64,000 nucleotides of DNA from Hyphomicrobiales bacterium (GTDB lineage Bacteria; Pseudomonadota; Alphaproteobacteria; Rhizobiales; Beijerinckiaceae), in assembly GCA_930633495.1 (NCBI GenBank), contig CAKNFJ010000001.1:2999001-3063000 (forward strand), read 5' to 3'. Below the pieces are notes generated by a model that saw only the letters and a list, made by a program, of their open reading frames with translations, had not been told where the DNA came from and searched no databases. Positions 1 through 8,819 of this stretch are shown here, piece by piece (position 1 is the first letter of the stretch; each line of letters begins with the position of its first letter). The position numbers and the translations under genes are program-made.

Positions 1-7
1 GGGCCTG

Positions 8-1186
8 GTGGGCAGCGCGTCCATTGGGGGGCTGTCGATCCTCTATGCGTTCCTGTTCTTCGAACTCGGCGTCAATCTCCCGTTCTTCCCGCTCTGGCTA
101 CAGGCACAATCGCTCGACAGCGATGCCATCGGCATCATTCTGGCCGCGCCCTTGCTGGCACGGATCGTCGCCAACCCCGTTGTCGGCGCGCTGGCCGATC
201 GGAGCGGCCGGCTCTCGATGGCTCTAACATTCTGTGCGGTGCTGGTCGCCGTCGGAACCGGCCTGCTGACGGTGGTGCAGGGCTTCTGGCCGATCCTCGC
301 CGTGGTCATCGCCATCGCGCTGGCTCAAGGGCCCCTGATCGCGCTGGCCGACGCCATGACGCTCGGCCGCCTTGCCGGCGTGCCGCGCTCGGAATTGATC
401 TACGGGCGGATCCGCCTGTGGGGATCGCTGGGCTTCGCGGCAGCCAATCTGGTGGCAGGCTGGCTGTTCGAATGGTTTTCCGCCGCGTTGATCGTGGGAC
501 TGCTTCTGATGTCGGCCGTCCTGACAGCCGCGGCGGCAGCCTTCTGCACAGGACCGGCGACCCGCCGCCTCAGGGCCGCGCCGCGAGACGACGCGCCACT
601 GACGCATCCCTGGCTCCTCGCCGGTGCCATCGCAGGGGCGGCACTGGTGCAGGCGAGCCACGCGGCCTTCTACGGCTTCGGCACGCTGCATTGGCAGGCG
701 GGCGGGCTGTCCGGCGCGGCGATGGGCGGGCTCTGGGCTCTGGGCGTGCTCTCCGAGGTCGTGCTGTTCGCCATGCTGGGCTATCGGATGCGTGGGCCGG
801 CGAGCGCGGCCTGGCTTCTCGCGATGGCGGCGGCGGTCGCGATCCTGCGCTGGGCAGGCATGTCGCAGGATCCTGGTCTTCCCGGCCTCGTCGTTCTCCA
901 GCTGACGCATGGCGTGACCTTCGGCATCACCCATCTCGCCAGCGTCTTCCTGCTGGCCGGACTGGCGCCGGGGAGGATGCAGGCGCGTGCCCAGGCCTGG
1001 CTCGCCGGCGGCTGGGCGGGGGCGATGGCCGTGCTGACGACGTTTTGCGGCCGGCTTTACGAAGGCTGGGGCGAGCAGATCTATCTCATGATGGCCCTGG
1101 TCGCCGCCATCGGTCTGTCCTTGCTGCTGCCCGTGGCCGTTTTCCTCGGGCGCGGCGTGTTAAGAGGGGCGTCGAACCCCGGGTGA
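8..1186 (+). CDS. MFS transporter, possibly 5'-truncated by the window edge
   Basis: This is a polytopic inner-membrane protein of about 390 residues with roughly 12 hydrophobic segments. The loop between segments 2 and 3 carries the major facilitator signature (GALADRSGR, about residues 60-68). The overall look resembles the HcaT/MFS_1-like group of small-molecule transporters, but the substrate cannot be read from the sequence. The first possible start is a GTG eight bases into the window. The frame is open to the edge, so the true start may lie outside. No partner gene is visible, and a 238-base gap separates it from the RND operon downstream. Confidence 0.8.
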   Translation: MGSASIGGLSILYAFLFFELGVNLPFFPLWLQAQSLDSDAIGIILAAPLLARIVANPVVGALADRSGRLSMALTFCAVLVAVGTGLLTVVQGFWPILAVVIAIALAQGPLIALADAMTLGRLAGVPRSELIYGRIRLWGSLGFAAANLVAGWLFEWFSAALIVGLLLMSAVLTAAAAAFCTGPATRRLRAAPRDDAPLTHPWLLAGAIAGAALVQASHAAFYGFGTLHWQAGGLSGAAMGGLWALGVLSEVVLFAMLGYRMRGPASAAWLLAMAAAVAILRWAGMSQDPGLPGLVVLQLTHGVTFGITHLASVFLLAGLAPGRMQARAQAWLAGGWAGAMAVLTTFCGRLYEGWGEQIYLMMALVAAIGLSLLLPVAVFLGRGVLRGASNPG

Positions 1187-1424
1187 CGGGAGATGCGGCC
1201 CGTTCCAACAATGGGATGACGAGCCCAAAGTTGGGATTCTGAGCTAATCCGCGCTCCTTCCGGTGTTGCTAGCGTCGAGGCGTCGTCCCGAAGAGTTTCG
1301 CAGGGCGCGAATGCGCTTGCCGAGATGCGTGCGGCAGCCGTCAAAGGAACAGTTCGATGCAGAGCCGAAGCTTCCGGCGCGATGACGCGCCGTCACAGCG
1401 CCCGGAGGCCGCCGGAGGGCTGGC

Positions 1425-2525
1425 ATGAGGAGTCGCGAAGCTTCGCGTCGGCTGGGCTGCGTCGCGGTCACGGCCGTCATCACGCTTGCCCTGGCCTCCT
1501 GCAACCGGGAGGAAAAGGAAGCGCCGCCGCCGGTGCGCCTCGTCCGGACGGTGACCGTCGAGCCTTCGCGCCCGGCGCCCGACCTGACCTTTACCGGCCA
1601 TATCGAGGCCCAGGACCAGGCTGCGCTGGCGTTCCGCATCGGCGGGCGGCTGGCGGAGCGTCTCGTCGGCCTCGGCGCCAATGTTCGCGAAGGCGAGACG
1701 GTGGCGCGGCTCGATCCGGAAAACGAACTCAACGATCTCCGTTCGGCCCAGGCCAGCCTGACCGCGGCGCAGGGCAATCTGCGCAAGGCCGAGAATCAGT
1801 TCCAGCGGCAGAGCCACCTGCTCGAGCGGCACATCACGACGCAGGCCGATTTCGAAAGCGCCCAGCAGGCCCTCACCGCCGCCCGAGCGCAGGTCGAAGC
1901 CGCGAGCGCGCGCGTCCGGTCGGCGGAGGACGTCGTCGGCTTCACGACGTTGAAGGCCGATGCGCCGGGCATCGTGACGCGCGTCGGAGCGGAGCCGGCC
2001 GAGGTCGTTGCCGCCGGCCGCATGATCGTGCAGCTGGCGCGGCGCGACGGCCGGGACGCGGTTTTCGAGATCCCGGCGGATCTGGTGCGCCGGGTCACGC
2101 CCGACATGCGCGTGCGGGTTACGCTGAGCGGCGAATCGGGCGCCGAGGCGAGCGGCCGGGTCCGCGAGATCGCGCCGCAGGCGGACCCCGTCACGCGGAC
2201 CTTTCGGGTTCGGGTGGGCCTGAGCGAGCCGCCGCCGGCCTTCCGGCTCGGCGCCGCTGTTTCGGGCTCGGTCCGTGGCGGAGGAGGGGATGCCCTCACC
2301 ATTCCGACGACGGCGCTGACGCGGCGCGACCAGGGCGTTGGTGTCTGGGTGGTCGACCCGAAGGCTTTGACCGTCTCGCTGCGGAAGCTCGACGTCGCCG
2401 GCTCGGATCCGGCAACCGCGACGATTTCCAAGGGACTGAACGTGGGCGACATCGTCGTCACCGCGGGCGCAGGGCTTCTGAGCGAAGGCCAGCGCGTGCG
2501 TCTGATCGGAGCGGAGTCGCGATGA
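1425..2525 (+). CDS. RND efflux periplasmic adaptor lipoprotein (first of two)
   Basis: Membrane fusion protein of a tripartite RND efflux pump, which would link the inner-membrane pump to an outer-membrane channel. The N-terminus is a lipoprotein signal ending in the lipobox LASC, with Cys26 as the lipidated residue. A biotinyl-lipoyl-like half-motif, an alpha-helical hairpin (about residues 100-165) and a second half-motif follow, then the beta-barrel segment containing APQADPVTRTFRVRVGL. The 366-residue length is normal for the family. Its stop overlaps the pump start (ATGA), so the two are translationally coupled. The second adaptor gene after the pump shares the same motifs, which points to duplication. 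Confidence 0.9.
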   Translation: MRSREASRRLGCVAVTAVITLALASCNREEKEAPPPVRLVRTVTVEPSRPAPDLTFTGHIEAQDQAALAFRIGGRLAERLVGLGANVREGETVARLDPENELNDLRSAQASLTAAQGNLRKAENQFQRQSHLLERHITTQADFESAQQALTAARAQVEAASARVRSAEDVVGFTTLKADAPGIVTRVGAEPAEVVAAGRMIVQLARRDGRDAVFEIPADLVRRVTPDMRVRVTLSGESGAEASGRVREIAPQADPVTRTFRVRVGLSEPPPAFRLGAAVSGSVRGGGGDALTIPTTALTRRDQGVGVWVVDPKALTVSLRKLDVAGSDPATATISKGLNVGDIVVTAGAGLLSEGQRVRLIGAESR

Positions 2526-5500
2526 GCTTCAACCTGTCTGAATGGGCGCTGAAGAGCCGCTCGGTGGTGATCTATCTCATGATCATCGCGGTCGCGGCCG
2601 GCATCTTCGCCTTCATCCGGCTCGGCCGCAACGAGGACCCGGCCTTCGTCATCAAGACGATGGTCGTCCAGGCGGTCTGGCCGGGCGCCACCATGGAGGA
2701 CACGTTGAGCCAGGTGACGGAGCGTCTCGAGCGGCAGCTCGAAGAGACGCCCGGCCTCGACAGCGTGCGCAGCTACACCAAGCCCGGCGTGACGACGATC
2801 TTCGTCAATCTCAAGGGTGAAGTGCCCGGGCGCCTGGTGCAGGACACCTGGTACAGGGTGCGCAACCTCATCGCCGACATGCGGCACACCTTGCCGGCCG
2901 GCACGCTGGGGCCCTTCTTCAACGACCGCTTCGGCGACACCTACGGCATCATCTACGGCTTCACCTCGGACGGCTTCACCACCCGCGAATTGCGCGACCA
3001 TGTCGAGGCCATCCGGTCGCGGCTGCTGCTCGTTCCGGACGTCTCGAAGATCGAGATCGTCGGGGCGCAGGACGAGCGCATCTTCATCGAGTTCTCGGTG
3101 CGGGAACTGGCCAATCTCGGCCTCGACCGGGCCGGGCTGCTGGCGGCGCTGCAGGCGCAGAACGTGGTCAGGCCGGCCGGCGAGGTGCAGACGCAGGATG
3201 AGAAATTCTCCGTGCGGGTCTCCGGCGCCTTCCAGTCGGAAGCGGACCTGCTGAACATCAACTTCCCGGTCGGCGACCGGATGGTGCGCCTGGCCGATAT
3301 CGCGACGGTGCGACGCGGCCATGCCGATCCGCCGACGCCGATGTTCCGCGCGAACGGGCGCGAGGCGATCGGGCTCGGCATCGCGATGCGCGAAGGCGGC
3401 GACATCCTCGCGCTCGGCAGCAACATCAAGAAGGCCATGGCCGGGATCACCGCGGATCTGCCGCTCGGCATCGAGGCCACTCTGGTGGCCGATCAGGCCG
3501 TGACGGTCTCGCATGCGATCGACGACTTCATGTCCTCGCTCTGGCAGGCCGTCGGCATCATCCTCGTGGTCAGCTTCATCAGCCTGGGCGTGCGGCCGGG
3601 CCTAGTCGTCGCGCTCGCCATTCCGCTGACGCTTGCGATCGTCTTCGCCTGCATGCTGGTCGCGGGCATCGACATGCAGCGCATCTCGCTCGGCGCCCTC
3701 ATCATCGCGCTGGCTCTGCTGGTCGACGACGCCATGACCACGACCGATGCGATGGTCACGCGGCTGGCCGCGGGCGACGCCAAGATGAAGGCGGCGACCT
3801 TCGCCTTCGAGAAATACGCCACCGCCATGCTGGCCGGGACGCTGGTGACGATCGCCGGCTTCGTGCCGATCGGCTTCGCCGCGAGCTCGGCCGGCGAATA
3901 CACCTTCTCGCTCTTCGCCGTGGTGACGATCGCGCTGGTCGTCTCCTGGTTCGTGGCCGTCATCTTCGCGCCGGTGCTCGGCATGGCCATGCTGAAGGCG
4001 CCCGACGCCTCGACAAAGAGCAACAACGAACCCGGACGGGTGGAACGCGGCTTCCGCGCCGTGCTTTCGGGGGCGATCAAGCTGCGCTGGGTGACGATCG
4101 CGGTGACGCTCGCACTGTTCGCGGCCTCGATCCTGGCGCTGCCGCTGGTGCCGCGGCAGTTCTTCCCGGCCTCGGACCGGCCGGAGCTGCTGGTCGACCT
4201 GACCTTGCCGCAGAACGCTTCGATCTATGCCAGCGAGGGCCTCGTCGACCGCTTCGAGACATCGCTGAAGGGGGATCCCGACGTCGAGCGCTGGAGCACC
4301 TATATCGGGCGCGGGGCGATCCGCTTCTACCTGCCGCTCGATGCGCGGCTGCCGAACGACTTCTTCAGCCAGGCCGTGATCGTCGCCAAGGACGTGCCGG
4401 CGCGCGAGCGGCTGCAGAAGAAGCTCGAGGCGCTTCTCGCCAAGGAGTTCCCGAACGTGGTCGGGCGCGTTTCGCCGCTCGAACTCGGCCCGCCCGTCGG
4501 CTGGCCGGTCCAGTACCGCGTGAGTGGCCCCGACACCGCCGAGGTCCGCGGGATCGCGATGAAGCTCGCGCAGGTGATGGCAGCGAATCCTTCGGCCCGG
4601 CAGATCAATTTCGACTGGATCGAGCCGGCCCGCGAATTGCGGCTGCGCGTCGACCAGGACGAGGCGCGCCGGCTCGGCCTCAGCTCGGCGGCTGTCGCGG
4701 CGATCGTCAATACCGTGGTCTCCGGCACTGTCGTGACGCAGGTGCGCGACTCGATCTATCTGGTCGACGTCGTCGTGCGGGCGCAGGATGCCGAGCGGCT
4801 CTCGCTCGATACGCTGCGCAGCATGCAGGTGGCGCTGCCCAACGGCCGCTCGGTGCCGGTGTCGCAGTTCGTGAGCTTCAGCTACGGGCTCGACACGCCG
4901 CTGATCTGGCGCCGCGACCGCGTGCCGAATCTGACGGTCGCGGCCGATGTGGCACCGGGAATCCTGCCCGAAACCGTGGTCACCGCCCTGCAGCCCTCGA
5001 TCGACGCGCTCAGGAAGACGCTGCCAGCCGGCTACGACATCACCGTCGGCGGCACGGTCGAGGAGAGCGCCAAGTCGCAGGCCTCGGTCATCGCCGTCAT
5101 CCCGGTCATGCTGCTGATCATGTTCACGGTGCTGATGGCGCAGCTCAAGAGCTTCAGGCTCTTCGCGGTCGTGCTCAGCATTGCGCCGCTCGGCCTGATC
5201 GGCGTCGTCGGGGCGCTGCTGCTCTCCGGCAAGCCGCTCGGCTTCGTCGCGCTGCTCGGCATCCTCGCCCTGATCGGCATCATCACCAAGAACGCGGTCA
5301 TCCTGATCGGCCAGATCGAGGATGAGCGGGCGGCGGGCAAGGGGGTCGTCGAGGCCGCCGTCGACGCGGCGGGGACACGCTTCCGGCCGATCGTGCTGAC
5401 CGCGATCTCGACGGTTCTCGGCATGATCCCGATCGCGCCGACCGTGTTCTGGGGGCCGATGGCCTTCGCGATCATGGGCGGCCTGCTGGTCGCGACGGTG

Positions 5501-5602
5501 CTGACCCTCGTCCTCCTTCCCGTCCTCTACGTCGCCGTCTTCGGGGCTTCCTCCCCGCGCGGCGAGGCGAAGGCGGCAGCCAGCACGGGAGGTTCCCTGT
5601 GA
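2522..5602 (+). CDS. RND efflux transporter permease (HAE-1/AcrB-like)
   Basis: Proton-driven inner-membrane efflux pump of 1026 residues, the usual size for the AcrB/MexB class. It starts at the ATG overlapping the stop of the upstream adaptor; the same frame is open further upstream, but that extension would overlap the adaptor gene. TM4 carries the paired aspartates of the proton relay (LLVDDAM, D402 and D403). Large periplasmic domains follow TM1 and TM7, and the second membrane half contains GIITKNAVILI. Both flanking genes are adaptors, and no TolC-type outer-membrane gene is in the operon. The substrate is unknown; the sequence favours a drug or hydrophobe pump over a metal pump. Confidence 0.93.
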   Translation: MSFNLSEWALKSRSVVIYLMIIAVAAGIFAFIRLGRNEDPAFVIKTMVVQAVWPGATMEDTLSQVTERLERQLEETPGLDSVRSYTKPGVTTIFVNLKGEVPGRLVQDTWYRVRNLIADMRHTLPAGTLGPFFNDRFGDTYGIIYGFTSDGFTTRELRDHVEAIRSRLLLVPDVSKIEIVGAQDERIFIEFSVRELANLGLDRAGLLAALQAQNVVRPAGEVQTQDEKFSVRVSGAFQSEADLLNINFPVGDRMVRLADIATVRRGHADPPTPMFRANGREAIGLGIAMREGGDILALGSNIKKAMAGITADLPLGIEATLVADQAVTVSHAIDDFMSSLWQAVGIILVVSFISLGVRPGLVVALAIPLTLAIVFACMLVAGIDMQRISLGALIIALALLVDDAMTTTDAMVTRLAAGDAKMKAATFAFEKYATAMLAGTLVTIAGFVPIGFAASSAGEYTFSLFAVVTIALVVSWFVAVIFAPVLGMAMLKAPDASTKSNNEPGRVERGFRAVLSGAIKLRWVTIAVTLALFAASILALPLVPRQFFPASDRPELLVDLTLPQNASIYASEGLVDRFETSLKGDPDVERWSTYIGRGAIRFYLPLDARLPNDFFSQAVIVAKDVPARERLQKKLEALLAKEFPNVVGRVSPLELGPPVGWPVQYRVSGPDTAEVRGIAMKLAQVMAANPSARQINFDWIEPARELRLRVDQDEARRLGLSSAAVAAIVNTVVSGTVVTQVRDSIYLVDVVVRAQDAERLSLDTLRSMQVALPNGRSVPVSQFVSFSYGLDTPLIWRRDRVPNLTVAADVAPGILPETVVTALQPSIDALRKTLPAGYDITVGGTVEESAKSQASVIAVIPVMLLIMFTVLMAQLKSFRLFAVVLSIAPLGLIGVVGALLLSGKPLGFVALLGILALIGIITKNAVILIGQIEDERAAGKGVVEAAVDAAGTRFRPIVLTAISTVLGMIPIAPTVFWGPMAFAIMGGLLVATVLTLVLLPVLYVAVFGASSPRGEAKAAASTGGSL

Positions 5603-6744
5603 TGAGCGCGATTTTGACGAGGCGGATGCCGGTCGGCCGGCTGGGTTGGGCGGCGGCTGCGGCGCTGCTGGGCGCGGCGCTCGCCTCCTGCGGGAACGAG
5701 CCGCCGCCACCGGCGGAAGCGCGCCCGGTCGGCGTCGTGAGCGTCGAGGCGGGGCAATTCGCCGACGACATCCAGCTCAGCGGCGAGATCCAGGCGAAAA
5801 AGGATGTCGGGCTGGCCTTCCGCATCGGCGGGCGGGTTCTTGAGCGCCCGGTCAATATCGGCGACCGGGTTGCCGCGGGGCAGCTCATCGCCCGGCTCGA
5901 ACCTGCGCTCGAGCAGAATGCCTTGGCCGCGGCCAAGGCGGCTCTCGAGGCGGCGCGCGGCGAGGTCAGCACGACACGCAACACATTCGAGCGCCAGGAG
6001 CGCCTGATGGCGCAGGGCTTCACGACCCGGCCGCGCTTCGACCAGGCACAGCGGGCGCAGGAGACGGCGCAGGCGCAGCTTGAGAACGCCGAGGCGCAGG
6101 TCGAGCTGGCGCGGGATCGCCTGGGCTTCACGGAGCTGCGCGCGGACGCTGCCGGCGTCGTGACGGCGCGGCGGATCGAGCCGGGCGAGGTGGTCCAGCC
6201 GGGCCAGATCGTCGTCCAGATCGCCCGCGACGATGGCCGCGACGCGGTGTTCAACGTGCCGGCGGCGATACTGGACAGCCATCTCACCGATGCGAAAATC
6301 CGCGTCCGGCTCGCCGATGCGCCGGCGGTCACCGCCTATGGCCGGGTGCGCGAGGTCGCGCCCCAGGCCGACCCGGTGACGCGGACCTTCGAGGTCCGGG
6401 TCGGCCTGCAGGACCCGCCGGAGGCGATGAGGCTCGGCTCCACCGTCGTCGGGACCATCGAACTGACCACCGCGGCGATCGTCTCGATCCCCGCGAGCGC
6501 GCTGACGCAACAAGGCGAATCGCCCGCGGTCTGGATCGTCGATCCCGCCAAGTCGACCGTCTCGCTGCGCAATGTCGACATCCTGCGCTTCGATCCGGGC
6601 ACGGTCATCCTGTCCCAGGGGCTGGAGCCCGGCGAAACCATCGTCTCGGCGGGAATCCAGGCACTGCACCCGGGCCAGCGCGTCAGGGCCTTGCCCGAAC
6701 GGCAGCCTGCGTCGCGGCAGCAGGCGGCCGCCTCGCCGCCGTGA
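5602..6744 (+). CDS. RND efflux periplasmic adaptor lipoprotein (second of two)
   Basis: Second membrane fusion protein, encoded immediately after the pump. It has a lipoprotein signal (LASC lipobox near residue 30), two lipoyl-like halves flanking a helical hairpin, and the segment APQADPVTRTFEVRVGL, almost the same as in the first adaptor. The ATG chosen overlaps the pump stop by one base and is preceded by GGGAGG; a GTG one codon upstream is the alternative. About 380 residues. Two adaptors serving one pump recalls Pseudomonas TriABC, where both adaptors are needed, but the order here (adaptor-pump-adaptor) differs. Confidence 0.9.
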   Translation: MSAILTRRMPVGRLGWAAAAALLGAALASCGNEPPPPAEARPVGVVSVEAGQFADDIQLSGEIQAKKDVGLAFRIGGRVLERPVNIGDRVAAGQLIARLEPALEQNALAAAKAALEAARGEVSTTRNTFERQERLMAQGFTTRPRFDQAQRAQETAQAQLENAEAQVELARDRLGFTELRADAAGVVTARRIEPGEVVQPGQIVVQIARDDGRDAVFNVPAAILDSHLTDAKIRVRLADAPAVTAYGRVREVAPQADPVTRTFEVRVGLQDPPEAMRLGSTVVGTIELTTAAIVSIPASALTQQGESPAVWIVDPAKSTVSLRNVDILRFDPGTVILSQGLEPGETIVSAGIQALHPGQRVRALPERQPASRQQAAASPP

Positions 6745-6834
6745 CCGCGCCGGCGAAAGGCGAGACTGCCGGCGAGCGGCGGCAGTTCAGAACTTGATCC
6801 GTCGACATCGATGTTTCCTTCGCAGAGGGCGTCC

Positions 6835-8313
6835 ATGGAGATCATTCCGGCAGTCGGGGAAGCGGAGAAGCTCGGGACGCAGCTGCTCGTCCTGGGGATT
6901 TTCTGCGACGCTCCGCTGACCGGGTCGGCGTGGGCCGTGAACCAGCGTTCGGCCGGCGGGCTGGCTGCAATGCTCGACAAGGACGGCCTCGGCGAGGCCG
7001 TCGGTGAGACCTGGCCGGTCGGGTCGCTGCCGGGCGTCGCGGCCCAGCGCCTGCTGCTGGTCGGTCTTGGCCGCGCCGGTAATTTCTCCGAGGGGGCCTA
7101 TCGGCGGGCGCTCGCGGCGGTGGCGGTGGCGCTGAACGACGACCCGGCCAACGAGGTGGTCGTCACGCTCGCGGAAAACGAGGTTCCCCGGCGGACGCTG
7201 AGCTGGCGCATGCGGCAGGCCGGGCGGCTTCTTGCCGATGGCCGTTACGATTTCGGCCTGCCCGACAGGCGCATGCGGGAAGACAAGCGCAGCATCATGC
7301 TGCTCGTTCCCCAGACCCTGACCTCGGAACTGGTCGGCGCCCTGCGGCAGGGCGTGGCGATCGGGGAGGGCGTTTCCTTCGCCAAGGAACTGGGAGATTT
7401 GCCGCCGGACCTGTGCACGCCGGCCTTCATCGCGCGGACGGTGGAGACCATGGCGAGCCAGTTCGGTTTCAGCGTCGAGGTGCTGGGGCGGCGCGAATTC
7501 GAGAAGCATGACATGGCGGCGTTCCTCGCCGGGGAGAAGGTCGCGACCGGCGCCTGCAAGCTGATCGTCATGAGAAGCATGCATCGGATGGCGACGGGCC
7601 GGCCGATCGTCCTGGTCGGCGACGGCGTCGCGGCCCTGGAGGCGCTTCCCGAACATGAGCAGCGCGTCCATCGCGCCCCGATCCGTGACATGCGCGGCAT
7701 CGGCAGCGTGCTGGGCGCGATGAGGACCGTGGAGCGGCTCGGCCTCGCGCTGAACGTGGTCGGGCTCATCGTCGCCAGCCAGGGCGGGCCTTCACAGGTC
7801 GCAGGCGGTAGCACCGGCGGTGCGCCGGAGCCGTCGCTGCTGGGGGATGTGCTCAGCTATGCCGCGCATTTCTCGCCGAGCTGCGTCATCGACGTCGCGG
7901 CCCTCACCCGCGCCTGCGCCGTCGCGCTCGGCAGCCAGGCCAGTGGCCTGTTCGCCAATGACGAAGCCCTGGCGTCCGAGCTGATGAAATGCGGCGGAAC
8001 CTCGGGCGATCGCGTCTGGCAGCTTCCCTTGTGGGATGACGATCTGCCCTGTGCCTTCGTGCGCGGCGGCATCGACCAAACGGCCGGGAGCCCGCCGGAT
8101 GCCGTGGCTGCGGCGTCCAGCCTCGCCCGTTTCGCCACGGCCTATCCCTGGGCCCATCTCGACATCTCCGGCACTGCCTCGACCGCCGATCCCCTCCGAA
8201 GTTCGACCGGCCGCCCGGTGCCGCTGCTTGCCGAATTCCTGATCGGGCGCGCACGGTCGACCCGGCGCAGGCCCGCCTTTTCCCCCCGCCCAAGAACGGA
8301 GCTACACTCATGA
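6835..8313 (+). CDS. M17 leucyl aminopeptidase-like protein lacking active-site residues
   Basis: About 492 residues with the general architecture of M17 leucyl aminopeptidases: an N-terminal macro-like domain, then a C-terminal domain with a recognisable leucine-aminopeptidase stretch (DVLSYAAHFSPSCVIDVAALT). The catalytic segments are degraded. The position of the conserved GKG lysine reads GDG (residues 262-264), the following FD metal-ligand motif is gone, and the NTDAEGRL box is replaced by GAPEPSLLGD (about 329-338). The Asp, Glu and Arg expected there are absent; the Asp of the DM motif remains. I infer a non-catalytic scaffold or regulator. The ATG chosen has AGAGGG five bases upstream; an ATG 24 bases earlier has no ribosome-binding site. 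It overlaps the next gene by 4 bases. Confidence 0.72.
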   Translation: MEIIPAVGEAEKLGTQLLVLGIFCDAPLTGSAWAVNQRSAGGLAAMLDKDGLGEAVGETWPVGSLPGVAAQRLLLVGLGRAGNFSEGAYRRALAAVAVALNDDPANEVVVTLAENEVPRRTLSWRMRQAGRLLADGRYDFGLPDRRMREDKRSIMLLVPQTLTSELVGALRQGVAIGEGVSFAKELGDLPPDLCTPAFIARTVETMASQFGFSVEVLGRREFEKHDMAAFLAGEKVATGACKLIVMRSMHRMATGRPIVLVGDGVAALEALPEHEQRVHRAPIRDMRGIGSVLGAMRTVERLGLALNVVGLIVASQGGPSQVAGGSTGGAPEPSLLGDVLSYAAHFSPSCVIDVAALTRACAVALGSQASGLFANDEALASELMKCGGTSGDRVWQLPLWDDDLPCAFVRGGIDQTAGSPPDAVAAASSLARFATAYPWAHLDISGTASTADPLRSSTGRPVPLLAEFLIGRARSTRRRPAFSPRPRTELHS

Positions 8314-8819
8314 GCGATCTCGTTTTCATTGCCTTTCCGACCGAACAGAAGGCTGAGGAGGTCCGTCAGAAGGTCCTTTCCCTTCAGCGCGAATACCTGA
8401 TCGAACTCGGCGACGCGGTCGTCGTCGTCAAGGACGAGAAGGGCCATGTGAAGCTCAACCAGATGATCAACCTCACCGCCACGGGCGCGGCCTCGGGCGC
8501 GCTCTGGGGCACGCTGATCGGCTTCATCTTCCTGTCGCCGCTGGTGGGCACCGCGATCGGCGCGGCCTCGGGCGCGCTGGGCGGCAAGTTCAGCGACATC
8601 GGCATCAACGACCAGTTCATGAAGGACGCCGCCTCGGCGCTGCAGCCGAACACGGCCGGCCTGTTCCTGCTGATCCGCAAGATGACGACGGACAAGGTTC
8701 TCGCCGATCTCAAGGGCGTGGGCGGAACGCTGATCAGCACCTCCTTCGATGAGACGAAGGAGGCGCAGCTGCGCGAGGCCCTTTCGGCTGCCGCCGGCAC
8801 GGAAGCGGCGGGGGCGTGA
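8310..8819 (+). CDS. DUF1269 domain protein
   Basis: Protein of 169 residues matching the DUF1269 pattern: a short alpha/beta start (MSDLVFIAFP), a helix, a charged segment (VVVVKDEKGHVKLNQ), then a glycine/alanine-rich hydrophobic hairpin (about residues 55-95) with repeated ASGAL motifs, and a C-terminal alpha/beta part. The hydrophobic hairpin suggests membrane association. The function of this family is not established. It is coupled by a 4-base ATGA overlap to the aminopeptidase-like gene and by a GTGA overlap to the next gene, so the three proteins are probably made in fixed proportion. Confidence 0.85.
   Translation: MSDLVFIAFPTEQKAEEVRQKVLSLQREYLIELGDAVVVVKDEKGHVKLNQMINLTATGAASGALWGTLIGFIFLSPLVGTAIGAASGALGGKFSDIGINDQFMKDAASALQPNTAGLFLLIRKMTTDKVLADLKGVGGTLISTSFDETKEAQLREALSAAAGTEAAGA

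Noticed and set aside
1325..2521. Upstream in-frame extension of the RND pump
   Set aside because: It runs through the adaptor gene in another frame, is Arg/Gly-rich and has no homology; the real start overlaps the adaptor stop.
3602..5710. Long antisense open frame (over 700 codons) opposite the RND pump
   Set aside because: It is rich in Arg, Asp, Gln and His with no domain similarity, which is what the reverse strand of a GC-rich gene produces. The plus-strand pump has clear family motifs throughout.
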